The notes under the pieces are model-generated. The model worked only from the letters and a program-made list of their open reading frames with translations, made no database searches and was not told the DNA's origin. Positions 1 to 8,465 of a stretch of 64,000 bases of DNA are shown in pieces. The number at the start of each line of letters is the position of its first letter. Position 1 is the stretch's first letter. The translations under genes and the position numbers were made by a program. This DNA is from Paenibacillus sp. URB8-2 (GTDB taxonomy: Bacteria > Bacillota > Bacilli > Paenibacillales > Paenibacillaceae), in contig NZ_AP023239.1 of the NCBI RefSeq assembly GCF_013393385.1, positions 2,418,001 through 2,482,000 on the forward strand. The letters run 5' to 3'.

Positions 1-1
1 C

Positions 2-829
2 CATCTGCTGAGCGAAGGCGGGGCGGAGAATGGCGAAGATCTGCTTCGCCGCGCCGCGGCCGTTACAAGGCGCCGGGAACTGGAGCGGTCGCTCCGGCAC
101 TGGGAACTGGCTATGTTCGGTGGCAGGGACGGAGAAGAAAGACAGGGGCTTTTGGAGCTGCTGGAGCAAAGGGATGCTTACGCGCTGGAAGAAGAGAAGA
201 GGCGGATGGAAGTAAGCCTGGCCGAACTGGAGGAGAGAAGAAGCGGGCTGCTTCAGCTTCGGGGCAGATTGCTGCAGGAGAGGGAGAACCTGAAAAAGAG
301 CTGCCGGGAGGATACCGCGCTTCAGCAGTTGGAGGAGCAGAAGGCTGCGCTGCGGAGTATCGCGGAGCAGTATGCCGTGTCCGCGCTCGCCGCGGAATTA
401 ATCGGCCGGACGAGGCGCATTTACGAGCGCGAGAAGCAGCCGCAGGTTCTGACCCTGGCTTCCTCGTACTTCGAGAGGTTGACTGAAGGGGAATATCGGC
501 GGGTCGTGATGACTTTGGGGAAGAAAGAACTGAAAGCCGAGCACCGGAAGACGGGGCTGCTGGACAGCGGATTGCTGAGCCGGGGAACGGCAGAGCAGCT
601 ATATCTGTCCCTGCGGCTGGCGCTTGCGGGAACGATGGACCGTCAGGACCCGCTGCCTTTGCTATTCGACGATCTGTTCGTCAATTTCGATGAGAGACGT
701 CTGCATGCGGCGCTTTCTCTGCTTGGCAATCTGTCGTCTTCACGCCAGGTCGTTATGCTGACCTGCCACAGGCATGTAGCGGAAGCCGCCGCCAGACTGG
801 TGCCTGAGGCCTCCGTTATTTCCGTGTAG
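2..829 (+). CDS. YhaN-like AAA ATPase, C-terminal part (5' end outside window)
   Basis: The frame is open from the first bases of the window, so the gene starts upstream. What is visible is a long charged coiled coil followed by an ABC/SMC-type ATPase lobe: a signature-like LSRGTAEQLYLSLRLAL and a Walker B/D-loop LLFDDLFVNFDERR, then a H-loop-like VVMLTCHRH. This arrangement is that of the YhaN/RecF-like DNA repair ATPases, which usually pair with a YhaO (SbcD-like) nuclease gene just upstream. The Walker A half is not in the window. The 3' end overlaps the convergent membrane-protein gene by 14 bases. Confidence 0.85.
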   Translation, partial: HLLSEGGAENGEDLLRRAAAVTRRRELERSLRHWELAMFGGRDGEERQGLLELLEQRDAYALEEEKRRMEVSLAELEERRSGLLQLRGRLLQERENLKKSCREDTALQQLEEQKAALRSIAEQYAVSALAAELIGRTRRIYEREKQPQVLTLASSYFERLTEGEYRRVVMTLGKKELKAEHRKTGLLDSGLLSRGTAEQLYLSLRLALAGTMDRQDPLPLLFDDLFVNFDERRLHAALSLLGNLSSSRQVVMLTCHRHVAEAAARLVPEASVISV

Positions 830-1925
830 ACCGTGGAACCGATTTGGGGGAGGGGATTGTTGTCGATTTTGTAAAGGCGATTGCTTTGCCTGGCGGAACC
901 ATGGGTGTAAGGATCAATCTGACCGCCCAGACAAGCGACAACGCGCCGAACATGGGATAGAACAGCCCCAGCAGCGAGCTGAAACCGAATTGGCTGAAGA
1001 CATAGCAGGTCAGCATCACCAAGGCGGTAATGACGGAGTGTGAGATCGGCAGGCGCTGCGCCAGTTGAAGCGTGACGCCGTAAATGTCAGCCACAAAGGT
1101 GCTGAAAATTTCCAGAAAGATCAGCAGCAGATACACAAGCTGAACCAGCGTTCCGAGCCGGAAGGCGATGCTGCCCATCGGAATCTCGAACTGGAGGATG
1201 CCCGGCATGTGCGCGCTCATCGCAAAATGAGCCGCCATCAGCATAAAACCGATGCCCAGACCGCCGATAATACCGCCGAAGGCAAGTGTCCGATCGTTCT
1301 TGGTATGACGCGCCATAGGGACGAGGACGGCCTGCGCCATACCCAGATTGAACGCCGTATACAGAAAAGGCGACAGCCAGGCCGCAATTGCGCTGCGTTC
1401 AGTAACAAGCGACATGAAGCGGTGCGCCTCCGGATGTTCAAGCGTGTTGAAAATGATGATGAGCGAAAGAGTCAGCATCAGGGGAACGACAACGCTGTTC
1501 ATCTGCATAATGCCGGTAATGCCCCGTTTCAGCAGAAGATAAGAGCCGACCAATGTCACCAGTAGCCCGGTTTGATAATGAAGTCCGAGATGCTCCTCAA
1601 AAATGGCTCCCGCACCCGCCAGCATAATGCTGTTGACTCCGATCAGGATGAGCAGCGTGAACAGGCTGATAATGGCACCCGTGCTTTTTCCGAACAGGTG
1701 GCGGTTGAAATCTTCATACGATTCGGCCCCGATCCGGCGGGCGAGAATCATCATTTTGGTGCCGAGCCAGATGAAGACCCCTGTGGAGAGGATAATGGTC
1801 AATGCAGCCCAGCGGCCATACTGCGTGAAGAACTGGAGAATTTCCTGGCCGGTGGCGAACCCGGCTCCCACTATGGTGCCTATATAAGTAAAGGCGATTT
1901 GCAGCGTGCGGAGCGTCTGTCTCAT
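816..1925 (-). CDS. YkvI-family multi-pass membrane protein
   Basis: A 369-residue protein with about ten hydrophobic segments; the N-terminal LQIAFTYIGTIVGAGFATGQEILQFF is typical of the YkvI family, distantly related to the APC/NSS transporter fold. The substrate is unknown. I chose the ATG at 1925 because TTTAGGAGGAG lies just upstream; a longer in-frame reading to 2018 would run through a tandem DNA repeat and is unlikely. It is transcribed away from xpt, and its leader holds the 64-bp duplication described separately. Confidence 0.8.
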   Translation of the reverse strand: MRQTLRTLQIAFTYIGTIVGAGFATGQEILQFFTQYGRWAALTIILSTGVFIWLGTKMMILARRIGAESYEDFNRHLFGKSTGAIISLFTLLILIGVNSIMLAGAGAIFEEHLGLHYQTGLLVTLVGSYLLLKRGITGIMQMNSVVVPLMLTLSLIIIFNTLEHPEAHRFMSLVTERSAIAAWLSPFLYTAFNLGMAQAVLVPMARHTKNDRTLAFGGIIGGLGIGFMLMAAHFAMSAHMPGILQFEIPMGSIAFRLGTLVQLVYLLLIFLEIFSTFVADIYGVTLQLAQRLPISHSVITALVMLTCYVFSQFGFSSLLGLFYPMFGALSLVWAVRLILTPMVPPGKAIAFTKSTTIPSPKSVPRSTRK

Positions 1926-1939
1926 GGCTCTCCTCCTAA

Positions 1940-2067
1940 AAGTTTTGCAAGCATAAACCGCGTTGATCATTCTTCGGCAAAACTGGCATCGAAAGCGTGT
2001 GCTAAGTTTTGCAAGCATAAACCGCGTTGATCATTCTTCGGCAAAATGGGCTTCGAAAGCGTGCGGT
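1940..2067. repeat. Tandem direct duplication, about 64 bp unit
   Basis: Copy 1 (1940-2003) and copy 2 (2004-2067) start with the same 43 bases, AAGTTTTGCAAGCATAAACC onwards, then continue with a few substitutions (for example ACTGGCATCGAAAGCG against ATGGGCTTCGAAAGCG). The unit lies in the leader of the minus-strand YkvI-family gene, ending beside its ribosome binding site. Confidence 0.9.
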
Positions 2068-2086
2068 AACCTTTCTGGCGAAGCCC
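2048..2086 (-). terminator. Hairpin in YkvI leader, possible attenuator
   Basis: GGGCTTCG and CGAAGCCC form an 8-bp stem with a roughly 23-base loop. Read on the minus strand it is followed by ATTTTG, so it could act as a weak terminator or attenuator ahead of the YkvI-family gene. Copy 1 of the duplication has lost the pairing bases. Confidence 0.3.
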
Positions 2087-2246
2087 AAAATAGGGTCTTT
2101 CGGCGAGTCATTGCCGGACAAGCTTGTGTACTGGCATAGTACAGGTTATGATGTTGAGCAGAAGGACATGACTTCCGCCTGTTTTGCATTGCAATAATTT
2201 TACAGTGGAACGTCCGAAGAGAATGGATAATGGAGGCGTAAGCGTC

Positions 2247-2819
2247 ATGGAAATATTGAAAAAGAGAATTTTGGAGGAAGGGGTTGTCATTTCCGATCAG
2301 GTGCTTAAGCTGGACGGACTCCTCAACCATCAGGTCGATCCCGAGCTGACGATGGAAATGGGACGGGAATTTGCGAGGCTTTTTGCAGACCAGGGGGTGA
2401 CTCGCGTCGTTACCGTGGAATCCTCGGGTATTGCCGTGGCATTTGCCACCGCTTATGAACTCAAGGTGCCGCTCGTTTTTGCACGCCGCAAAAAAACGCT
2501 GCTCGCCGATCCCGACGCCTTGTGCGAACGGGTTCCGTCCTTTACCAAAGGGATCGTCACGGATATTATGATTTCGCGCCAGTATATCTCGCCTGATGAC
2601 AAAATATTGTTCATCGACGACATTATCGCTAACGGCGACGCCGCGCGCGGTCTGATCAAGATCATTAACCGCTCGGGAGCGGAACTGGTCGGACTCGGGG
2701 TCGTTGTGGAAAAATGCTTTGAAGCCGGCGCACGGACGATCCGTGAACAGGGCGTCCGTCTGGAATCGCTCGCAAAGATCAAGTCCCTGGCTGATGGCAG
2801 AATCGAGTTCGAAGAGTAA
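2247..2819 (+). CDS. xpt: Xanthine phosphoribosyltransferase
   Basis: A 190-residue cytosolic enzyme that converts xanthine and PRPP to XMP in purine salvage. The PRPP-binding signature ILFIDDIIANGDA is present, and the N-terminal MEILKKRILEEGVVISDQVLKLDGLLNHQ is the usual Xpt opening; the length matches the family. The start at 2247 follows GGAGGCG with good spacing. In Bacillus this gene is often the first of an xpt-pbuX operon under a purine riboswitch; here no permease follows and no riboswitch core was seen, so it appears monocistronic. Confidence 0.95.
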   Translation: MEILKKRILEEGVVISDQVLKLDGLLNHQVDPELTMEMGREFARLFADQGVTRVVTVESSGIAVAFATAYELKVPLVFARRKKTLLADPDALCERVPSFTKGIVTDIMISRQYISPDDKILFIDDIIANGDAARGLIKIINRSGAELVGLGVVVEKCFEAGARTIREQGVRLESLAKIKSLADGRIEFEE

Positions 2820-2937
2820 CTTAACGAGTTACAAATCGTGACGAAAATGAGAACAAAGCCTATTTTTATAACAATTGCTTTCCACCCCATACATTTTCCT
2901 TTATAATAAGGTCAGATATAGGAGAGGAGGCGTCACA

Positions 2938-3255
2938 ATGGGGAAAGAACCGGTGACAGAGCAATTCTTTATTGATAAATTAACCGAGGCCAAGGATCAC
3001 TTCGAGCGTGCGCTCGATTGCAAGCACACGGAGTTTGACGATCTGTATCCCTATATGATCGAACATCCTCAATTCTTTTGGTACAAACGCTATGTTGCCT
3101 GGTCGGAACTTCTGACTATTGCAGGCTTGTGCGAAGAACTGGATTTCGCATGGAGAGAGAAGTTTACAACCAAACAAGTGGAGTATCTGGAAACACGGGT
3201 GATGTCCGCTAAAGTGCTGGACTTCTGGTTCGAGAAGAACGAAGCACTGATATAG
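2938..3255 (+). CDS. Conserved small protein of unknown function
   Basis: A 105-residue acidic, aromatic-rich soluble protein (FWYKRYVAW, EYLETRVMSAKVLDFWFEKNE), mainly helical by appearance. No signal peptide or membrane segment is seen. The start at 2938 follows GGAGAGGAGGCGT. A perfect TATAAT at 2902-2907 suggests its own promoter. A strong terminator follows 50 bases after the stop, so it is probably a single-gene unit. I do not recognise the family. Confidence 0.7.
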   Translation: MGKEPVTEQFFIDKLTEAKDHFERALDCKHTEFDDLYPYMIEHPQFFWYKRYVAWSELLTIAGLCEELDFAWREKFTTKQVEYLETRVMSAKVLDFWFEKNEALI

Positions 3256-3305
3256 GTCAAACACAAAGAGATGCATACCAAGATGCATATCTCATTATTT
3301 AAATG

Positions 3306-3337
3306 AGACCCAATGATTCGTCATTGCGGTCTTTTTT
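3306..3337 (+). terminator. Rho-independent terminator with TTCG tetraloop
   Basis: GACCCAATGA and TCATTGCGGTC pair around a TTCG loop and are followed by a run of six T. It ends the small gene at 2938-3255. Confidence 0.85.
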
Positions 3338-3450
3338 ATTCAAATATAACAAAATATTGGCTTCGCAACGGTGCAGCCGTTTCTTCATCATTCGGAACAA
3401 TCCGGTTCAGGTGCAGGATGCGCTTGTCCCGGGAGAAGGGAGAATTCTGC

Positions 3451-3666
3451 ATGATCAGCGACGAACAGCTGAATGAATACCGTCTCTCTGGCGAGAAGGT
3501 TCGGGTCGTTCGCGATGCCCTGGAAAGCAACGATGTGATCGGTATCGTTATTGCGTGGGACGGCAGTCAGGTTATGGTCCGCAGACCCAACCGGCGGGTA
3601 GTCAAGCTGGACCGGAATTATATGTTTCAGCCCTATGCCGAGCCGCGGCGCCATATTTTTGGATAA
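3451..3666 (+). CDS. Small conserved protein of unknown function
   Basis: A 71-residue protein, MISDEQLNEYRLSGEKVRVV at the N-terminus, with a short beta-rich centre (IGIVIAWDGSQVMVRRPNRRVVKLDRNYMFQP) that looks like a small barrel. The ATG at 3451 follows GGGAGAAGGGAG. No membrane segment. It stands alone between two terminators. I do not recognise the family. Confidence 0.6.
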   Translation: MISDEQLNEYRLSGEKVRVVRDALESNDVIGIVIAWDGSQVMVRRPNRRVVKLDRNYMFQPYAEPRRHIFG

Positions 3667-3703
3667 TGCAGGCAATAGACAAGCTTTGTATGGTTCTGCA
3701 GCG

Positions 3704-3742
3704 AAGACGACTTCCGAGATAAGTCTCGAAAGCCGTCTTTTT
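3704..3742 (+). terminator. Hairpin terminator after small gene
   Basis: AAGACGACTTCCGAG and CTCGAAAGCCGTCTT form a 15-bp stem with two A-C mismatches on this strand, followed by five T. On the minus strand the mismatches become G-U pairs but no U-run follows, so it mainly serves the plus strand, with a possible contribution to ending hisC. Confidence 0.6.
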
Positions 3743-3806
3743 CACGTGCACATATTCGATTCGATCAATCTCTCGGGTCCGGGGTTTGTTCGCTTTTTGG
3801 CAGGAG

Positions 3807-4874
3807 TCAGTTTGTTGCCTTCACAATATCCATGAGCGCATCATAAAAGATATCCATTTCTTCATCTGTCCCGATTGTCACACGCAGGTAATTGTCGATC
3901 CGGGGTTTGGGGAAAAAGCGCACAAATATATTTCTCTCCCGCAAAGTTTCATATAGCGTCTTCGCCGGAATCATCGGATGAGACATCATTAGAAAGTTTG
4001 CACTCGAATCAATGACACGGAATCCCGCATACCGGAGATGTTCAGTCATCCGGCTCCTGGTTGCAGCTATCCTGTCGATGTAATGTGAGAACGTCTCCGT
4101 ATCTTCAAGCGACGCAATGGCTCCCGCCTGGGCGATCCAGTCGACGGTGAAGCAGTTGATGCAGTCCCTTACGCGTATGAGCGCTTCAATCAAACTGCTG
4201 TGCCCCATGGCCAGGCCGATTCGCAGACCCGCCAGCGACCGCGATTTTGAGAATGTTCGGATTACGAGCAGGTTGTCGTATTTTGGAATCAGTCCGATCG
4301 AAGATTCTCCCCCAAAATCAATGTACGCCTCATCCACAATAACCACCGCCTGACGATTGCGTTTTATAAGGGACTCAATGTCCTCCAGGGAGATCGTTTT
4401 GCCTGTTGGGGCGTTCGGATTGGCCAGAATAACGCCGTCATTGCTGGGGATGAACTCTTCGACCGGAACATCGAAGCTTTCCGTCAGCGGAACCGTTCGG
4501 TATGACACTCCGAACAACTCTCCATACACTTCATAGAAATTATACGTAATATCGGGAAAAAGGATAGTATCGCCCGGATCGAAAAAAGCCTTAAAGCAGA
4601 AAGCCAAAATTTCGTCGGACCCGTTGCCGGCAAAGATCTGCTCTGCCGGGATGCCATAGTGACGGCTTGCCGTCTCCCGCAAACGGGAGCAGTTCGGATC
4701 GGGGTATAGTCTCAGCTTGTCGGTAACAGCTTCTCTCATTGCCTCCAGCACTTTGGGCGAAGGCGGGTAGGGATTCTCGTTCGTATTTAATTTGACCAGC
4801 CGGCCAGCCCGGGGCTGCTCGCCCGGCACATACGGGGCAATCCCCTTGATCGTCTCACTCCAGTATTTGTTCAT
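3807..4874 (-). CDS. hisC: Histidinol-phosphate aminotransferase
   Basis: A 355-residue PLP-dependent fold-type I aminotransferase that converts imidazole-acetol phosphate to histidinol phosphate in histidine synthesis and can act on aromatic keto acids. Visible signatures are LNTNENPYPPSP, the cofactor-binding VVDEAYIDF region and the Schiff-base lysine in RTFSKSRSLAGLRIG. The start at 4874 follows a GGAGG. No other his genes are nearby, so this may be a second, dispersed copy used for aromatic amino acids; that is inference. Confidence 0.93.
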   Translation of the reverse strand: MNKYWSETIKGIAPYVPGEQPRAGRLVKLNTNENPYPPSPKVLEAMREAVTDKLRLYPDPNCSRLRETASRHYGIPAEQIFAGNGSDEILAFCFKAFFDPGDTILFPDITYNFYEVYGELFGVSYRTVPLTESFDVPVEEFIPSNDGVILANPNAPTGKTISLEDIESLIKRNRQAVVIVDEAYIDFGGESSIGLIPKYDNLLVIRTFSKSRSLAGLRIGLAMGHSSLIEALIRVRDCINCFTVDWIAQAGAIASLEDTETFSHYIDRIAATRSRMTEHLRYAGFRVIDSSANFLMMSHPMIPAKTLYETLRERNIFVRFFPKPRIDNYLRVTIGTDEEMDIFYDALMDIVKATN

Positions 4875-5039
4875 TGCCGTTCCTCCAATTCCCATCATCT
4901 GGCGACGATGCCGTTCTTCTTTATGTATATGTGCCGGGCAGACGCGGAGGAACAGTTAAAATCGATCTTGTCTTGACGAAAGCCCGGAAGAGATTGGGCC
5001 TGTGGATCGGACAGAAGGGAGTACCGCTTTAAGGCAAAC

Positions 5040-5070
5040 AAAAAACAGCCTGGCACATTCATGCCAGACT
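5040..5070 (-). terminator. Rho-independent terminator
   Basis: On the minus strand AGTCTGGCA and TGCCAGGCT enclose a six-base loop and are followed by GTTTTTTG. It ends the gene at 5115-5549 and separates it from hisC. Confidence 0.85.
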
Positions 5071-5114
5071 GGAGCGGTTGCAATCCATCATTTCTCTCGA
5101 CTATTCGGTTTCCG

Positions 5115-5549
5115 TCAGATGGACAAAGCCATCGGGGTGGATGTTTCTTCCCGGGCAAGAATGGGGAACTCTCCCGCTAGTCCGAGGTAGGCTCGCATGC
5201 GCAGCGTCATCTCCCGGCGGAAGCTCGGCCACTGAATATGCAACTCTCCTGCGATTCCCCGGCACTTGAATTGGGCTTCGACGCCCTTCTGATCCTGCCG
5301 GATCGTTGAAATGGTGATATTCTGCGACTCCAGCTCGCGTTTGACCTCCTGCAGCATGAGGGCTGTCTTCTTGGCTCCGATGGAGACCAGTTCCATATAG
5401 AGCTGGGGCATCTTGAACAGACCGCTCTTGCCGATGGCCCGGCAGTCGCGCTCGAATACTTTATGAATGAACGTTAGCAGCAAATAGCTTCTGACAAGGG
5501 ACAATTCTTCCTGAGTTGCTTCACGGTTACGCTTTGCAATCGTCGCCAT
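5115..5549 (-). CDS. Conserved protein of unknown function
   Basis: A 144-residue protein beginning MATIAKRNREATQEELSLVR, with a helical first half and a beta-rich second half (AQFKCRGIAGELHIQWPSFRREM). No signal peptide or transmembrane stretch. The ATG at 5549 is preceded by GAGGTGAT, a good Shine-Dalgarno. It has its own terminator and sits upstream of the tRNA gene in opposite orientation. I do not recognise the family. Confidence 0.7.
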   Translation of the reverse strand: MATIAKRNREATQEELSLVRSYLLLTFIHKVFERDCRAIGKSGLFKMPQLYMELVSIGAKKTALMLQEVKRELESQNITISTIRQDQKGVEAQFKCRGIAGELHIQWPSFRREMTLRMRAYLGLAGEFPILAREETSTPMALSI

Positions 5550-5730
5550 CAGAATCACCTCAATTGTAGTATGCGAACCTTTGTTCTTATTATACATCCG
5601 ATATAGCAGTGAAAGCAATATTTTTGCAAGCAATTTATGAAAAAAATGTTATTTAAAAAATCGTTGACTGATATTTAGCGTCATGGTAAGATATATCTTG
5701 TGGCCGCGAAAGCAAGCCATTGCAAAATAC

Positions 5731-5815
<85 letters not shown>

Positions 5816-5826
5816 TCCCTAAAATG

Positions 5827-5873
5827 AAAAGGTTCATAAAATTGCTCTTGCAGCAGTTTTATGAACCTTTTTT
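5827..5873. terminator. Bidirectional terminator
   Basis: AAAAGGTTCATAAAA and TTTTATGAACCTTTTTT form a 15-bp stem with T-runs readable from both sides. It ends the tRNA-Leu transcript on the plus strand and the oxidoreductase transcript on the minus strand. Confidence 0.85.
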
Positions 5874-5898
5874 AGGTTGTTGTTCATGGCCCTTATTG

Positions 5899-6877
5899 TC
5901 AACCCTTAGACAAGTGCGGAGGGAAATGAGGAAGCAGGTATTCACCCAGCTCCTGAATAACTTCACCGGCAGGACGATCACTGTCAAACAGAGCGAAGAA
6001 AAGGTGATTGACGCCAATGGAACGGTAGATTTCTAGTAATTCAACCAGTCTGTTCCGGCCTACGCGATATCCAAGCCGGATGGGGCTTTCTCTTTCATCC
6101 GGGTTATCCGCCAAATCAAGATGCATGGGCATGGAGAAAGGGCGGAAGACCTCGTTCCCTTGGCGGACAGCCGAATCACGCCATGCCGCTATAACTTCTT
6201 GCTGACGCGCGGGTGCTTGCGGGTAATACATCCAGCCATCACCATTCAGTCCCAGCCAGTCCAGGTCTTGCTGCGCAAAGCCGGTAACAAGGGTAGGAAT
6301 CTTGTGGTCAAGCTTCGGAACAAGCGTGGTTTGTTCCATATGGCCATAGCTGGAATGAATCAAGGGATAGTTCTCATACAACACTTTTTGAAGATAGGAG
6401 AAAGCTTCCCGAAATTGAGTGCCCCGGCTAGGGTGATCAACTCCAAGTCCTTGGAAATCTGCTCGCCGGTCTCCAGAGGAGATTCCCATAATCAGCCTTT
6501 GGGGAAACAGCGCTTCAATTGTAGCTGCCTCTTTCGCCAGCCGAAGCGGGTGGCGAAGAGGCAGTACAAGAGCGGATGTGCCGAGAGCGATTTGTTTGGT
6601 CTGACTGAGAAGATGTGTGCCGTAAATTAAAATATCATAAATTTGTCCGACAGCCGGGTCCAGGAAACTGGGATCTTTCAAGATAACGTCCCGAAGCCAA
6701 AGCGCGGTAAAGCCGTAGTTTTCAGCAGCTTGCGCCAACTGGGCCTGATGCGCCATCGTCGGTGCCGTCATGCGATAAATTCTCCAGCGGGATGTGAAGG
6801 CCGAGCGTTAGCCTGCCTTCTTGATACATCCTTTGGTAACTCTCATGAGATTCAAATATATGCGCGCCCCCGATCAA
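5899..6877 (-). pseudogene. Luciferase-like flavin-dependent monooxygenase, frameshifted
   Basis: From 6771 down, a 290-codon frame encodes nearly all of a bacterial-luciferase-like (LLM) oxidoreductase: APTMAHQAQLAQAAENYGF, ALWLRDVILKDPSF, GTSALVLPLRHPLRLAKEAA and LIMGISSGDRR are typical. The missing N-terminus is in another frame immediately upstream: codons from a TTG at 6877 read LIGGAHIFESHESYQRMYQE and GRLTLGLHIPLENLSHDGT, exactly the expected opening strand. The frames join near 6765-6775, so the sequence carries a net one-base gain (or two-base loss). The TTG overlaps the stop of the upstream MFS gene (TTGA), which suggests translational coupling in the intact operon. A sequencing error cannot be excluded. 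Confidence 0.8.
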
Positions 6878-8079
6878 TTCCGCTCAAGCTTGGCCGAAAC
6901 AGCGGTGAGTATAATCGCAACGATAACCATTAAAGAACCGATCCACGGGGTATGCACAAGGCCCATCGTATCGACAACAACGCCGCCGACAAAAGCGCCA
7001 ATGGCAATACCGATGTTGAAAGCGGCAATATTAAGCGCCGAAGCAACGTCTACCGCCGATGGAACGTATTTTTCAGCCAACTGGACAATATATAATTGGA
7101 GACCGGGAACATTCATGAATGCAAACAATCCCATCAAAATGACTCCAATCAGACCAACCGCTTTAAAGGGAATGAGGAACGTTAGAAGAATCAGAACCGC
7201 GGCTTGTATAATAAACATTATGAGCAGTGCGCGGATCGGGTTTTTGTTGGCCCATTTTCCGCCAAAAGAGTTGCCGAATGCTACAGCAACACCATAGGCG
7301 ATCAGGATAATGTTAATGGCGCCTTGGCTGAATCCGGTAACGTCGTGCAGGAGCGGGTTTAAAAAAGTGAAAGCGACAAACGTGCCTCCATAACCGAGCG
7401 CAGTGATCAGAAAGCCCAGTAACAGCCGTCCGTTCGTGATCAACCGGAACATGTCCGAGAATTTGGCGGGAGGTGATTGCTTCAGATCACGTGGGATAAG
7501 TATGGAGCTGGAAATGATCGCAATGACACCCAGCAGGGCGACGCTCCAGAATGTCGCTCTCCAGCCGAAGGCTTGCCCGATAAATGTCCCGAGCGGAACG
7601 CCTGTAACGATAGCTATCGTAAGACCGGTGAACACAAGCGCGATGGCGCTGGCTTTTTTTTCCGGAGATACTAACTGGACGGCAATCGTCGATGCAATGG
7701 AGAAAAAGACGCCGTGAGAGAAGGCTGTAACGAAACGCGCAATAAGCAGCAGTTCAAATGAAGATGAAAGCGCGGCGGTCGCGTTGCCGATGATGAAGAT
7801 AACCATTAGCCACATAAGCAAAGACTTGCGGCTCATCCGATTGCTGAGCGCAGTTAGAATTGGGGCTCCCACAGCAACCCCGATGGCATAACCTGAAATA
7901 AGAAGACCGGCCAGCGTAATGCCGATTTTCAAGTCGCCGGCGATGGCTGCAAGCAGACCTACCGGAACAAACTCGGTTGTTCCGATACCAAATGCGCTAA
8001 TGGCAAGAGCTAGAAGTGCCCAGTTACCCGATTTTTGCATCTCTTTTGACTGAGACGCGGATTGTGCATAGTTGCTCAT
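6874..8079 (-). CDS. MFS transporter, AraJ/drug-efflux type
   Basis: A 401-residue protein with twelve hydrophobic segments. The motif GIGTTEFVPVGLL in the first helix and the loop 2-3 region SNRMSRKSLL are characteristic of the sugar-efflux/AraJ-like branch of the major facilitator family. It likely exports small organic compounds; substrate unknown. The ATG at 8079 has GGAGGAAA upstream. It is divergent from the aldo/keto reductase and is the first gene of a unit that continues into the luciferase-like gene. Confidence 0.88.
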   Translation of the reverse strand: MSNYAQSASQSKEMQKSGNWALLALAISAFGIGTTEFVPVGLLAAIAGDLKIGITLAGLLISGYAIGVAVGAPILTALSNRMSRKSLLMWLMVIFIIGNATAALSSSFELLLIARFVTAFSHGVFFSIASTIAVQLVSPEKKASAIALVFTGLTIAIVTGVPLGTFIGQAFGWRATFWSVALLGVIAIISSSILIPRDLKQSPPAKFSDMFRLITNGRLLLGFLITALGYGGTFVAFTFLNPLLHDVTGFSQGAINIILIAYGVAVAFGNSFGGKWANKNPIRALLIMFIIQAAVLILLTFLIPFKAVGLIGVILMGLFAFMNVPGLQLYIVQLAEKYVPSAVDVASALNIAAFNIGIAIGAFVGGVVVDTMGLVHTPWIGSLMVIVAIILTAVSAKLERN

Positions 8080-8180
8080 TTGTATTTCCTCCACTTTAAT
8101 TATTTGCATTGAACAGGACTCCAACGCATTTGTCATCTGTAGTGCATGGGGTTATTATATAGATGTACAATCCTCATGAT

Positions 8181-8192
8181 AAGTACGTACTT
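8181..8192. promoter_or_regulatory. Operator-like palindrome (left)
   Basis: AAGTACGTACTT is a perfect 12-bp palindrome next to the presumed -35 of the MFS promoter. Confidence 0.45.
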
Positions 8193-8337
8193 TTAAGTAA
8201 TGTAGGCACCGAAAAGTACCCATAAAGAAGAATCCTTCATGTTTAAGGAGAGATACTGAACATAATCTTCGAACTTAAGGCTCCGCTTTGCTGGGCTTTT
8301 TTGCGCTGTCGTAAGGAATCCTCCCCAAGAGCTTTAT

Positions 8338-8377
8338 AGGTACTTATAAGTACCTGTGGTACTAAAAAGTACGTACT
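8338..8377. promoter_or_regulatory. Operator-like palindromes (right)
   Basis: AGGTACTTATAAGTACCT (8338-8355) is a perfect 18-bp palindrome; a second GTAC-centred palindrome, AGTACGTACT (8368-8377), abuts the presumed -35 of the aldo/keto reductase promoter. Confidence 0.5.
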
Positions 8378-8465
8378 ACACTAAATGAATGATTAAATCT
8401 ATAATGATACCTGCGCCGGGTCAACGACCCGAATGAACTAGATATCAGAATGGAGGAAAGAAGCA

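Larger units (their letters stand above)
1926..2246. other. Divergent intergenic region between YkvI-family gene and xpt
   Basis: This 321-bp stretch separates two divergent genes. It contains a tandem 64-bp duplication and a stable hairpin near the left half. I looked for a guanine/xanthine riboswitch before xpt and did not see the conserved purine-aptamer core. Confidence 0.6.
8080..8465. promoter_or_regulatory. Divergent promoter region with GTAC-centred palindromes
   Basis: Leftward, a TATAAT (complement of 8154-8159) has a TTATCA-like -35 at 8177-8182. Rightward, TATAAT lies at 8400-8405. Near-identical palindromes sit at each -35 region: AAGTACGTACTT at 8181-8192 and AGTACGTACT at 8368-8377, plus AGGTACTTATAAGTACCT at 8338-8355. 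This suggests one regulator, perhaps of HxlR type, controlling both sides; the regulator gene is not adjacent. Confidence 0.55.

Noticed and set aside
1065..1565. Long frame antisense to the YkvI-family gene
   Set aside because: Composition is highly charged and His/Arg-rich, as expected of an antisense shadow in GC-rich coding DNA.
2068..2246. Purine riboswitch expected before xpt
   Set aside because: The conserved purine-aptamer core and its two loop sequences are not visible; only unrelated hairpins are present.
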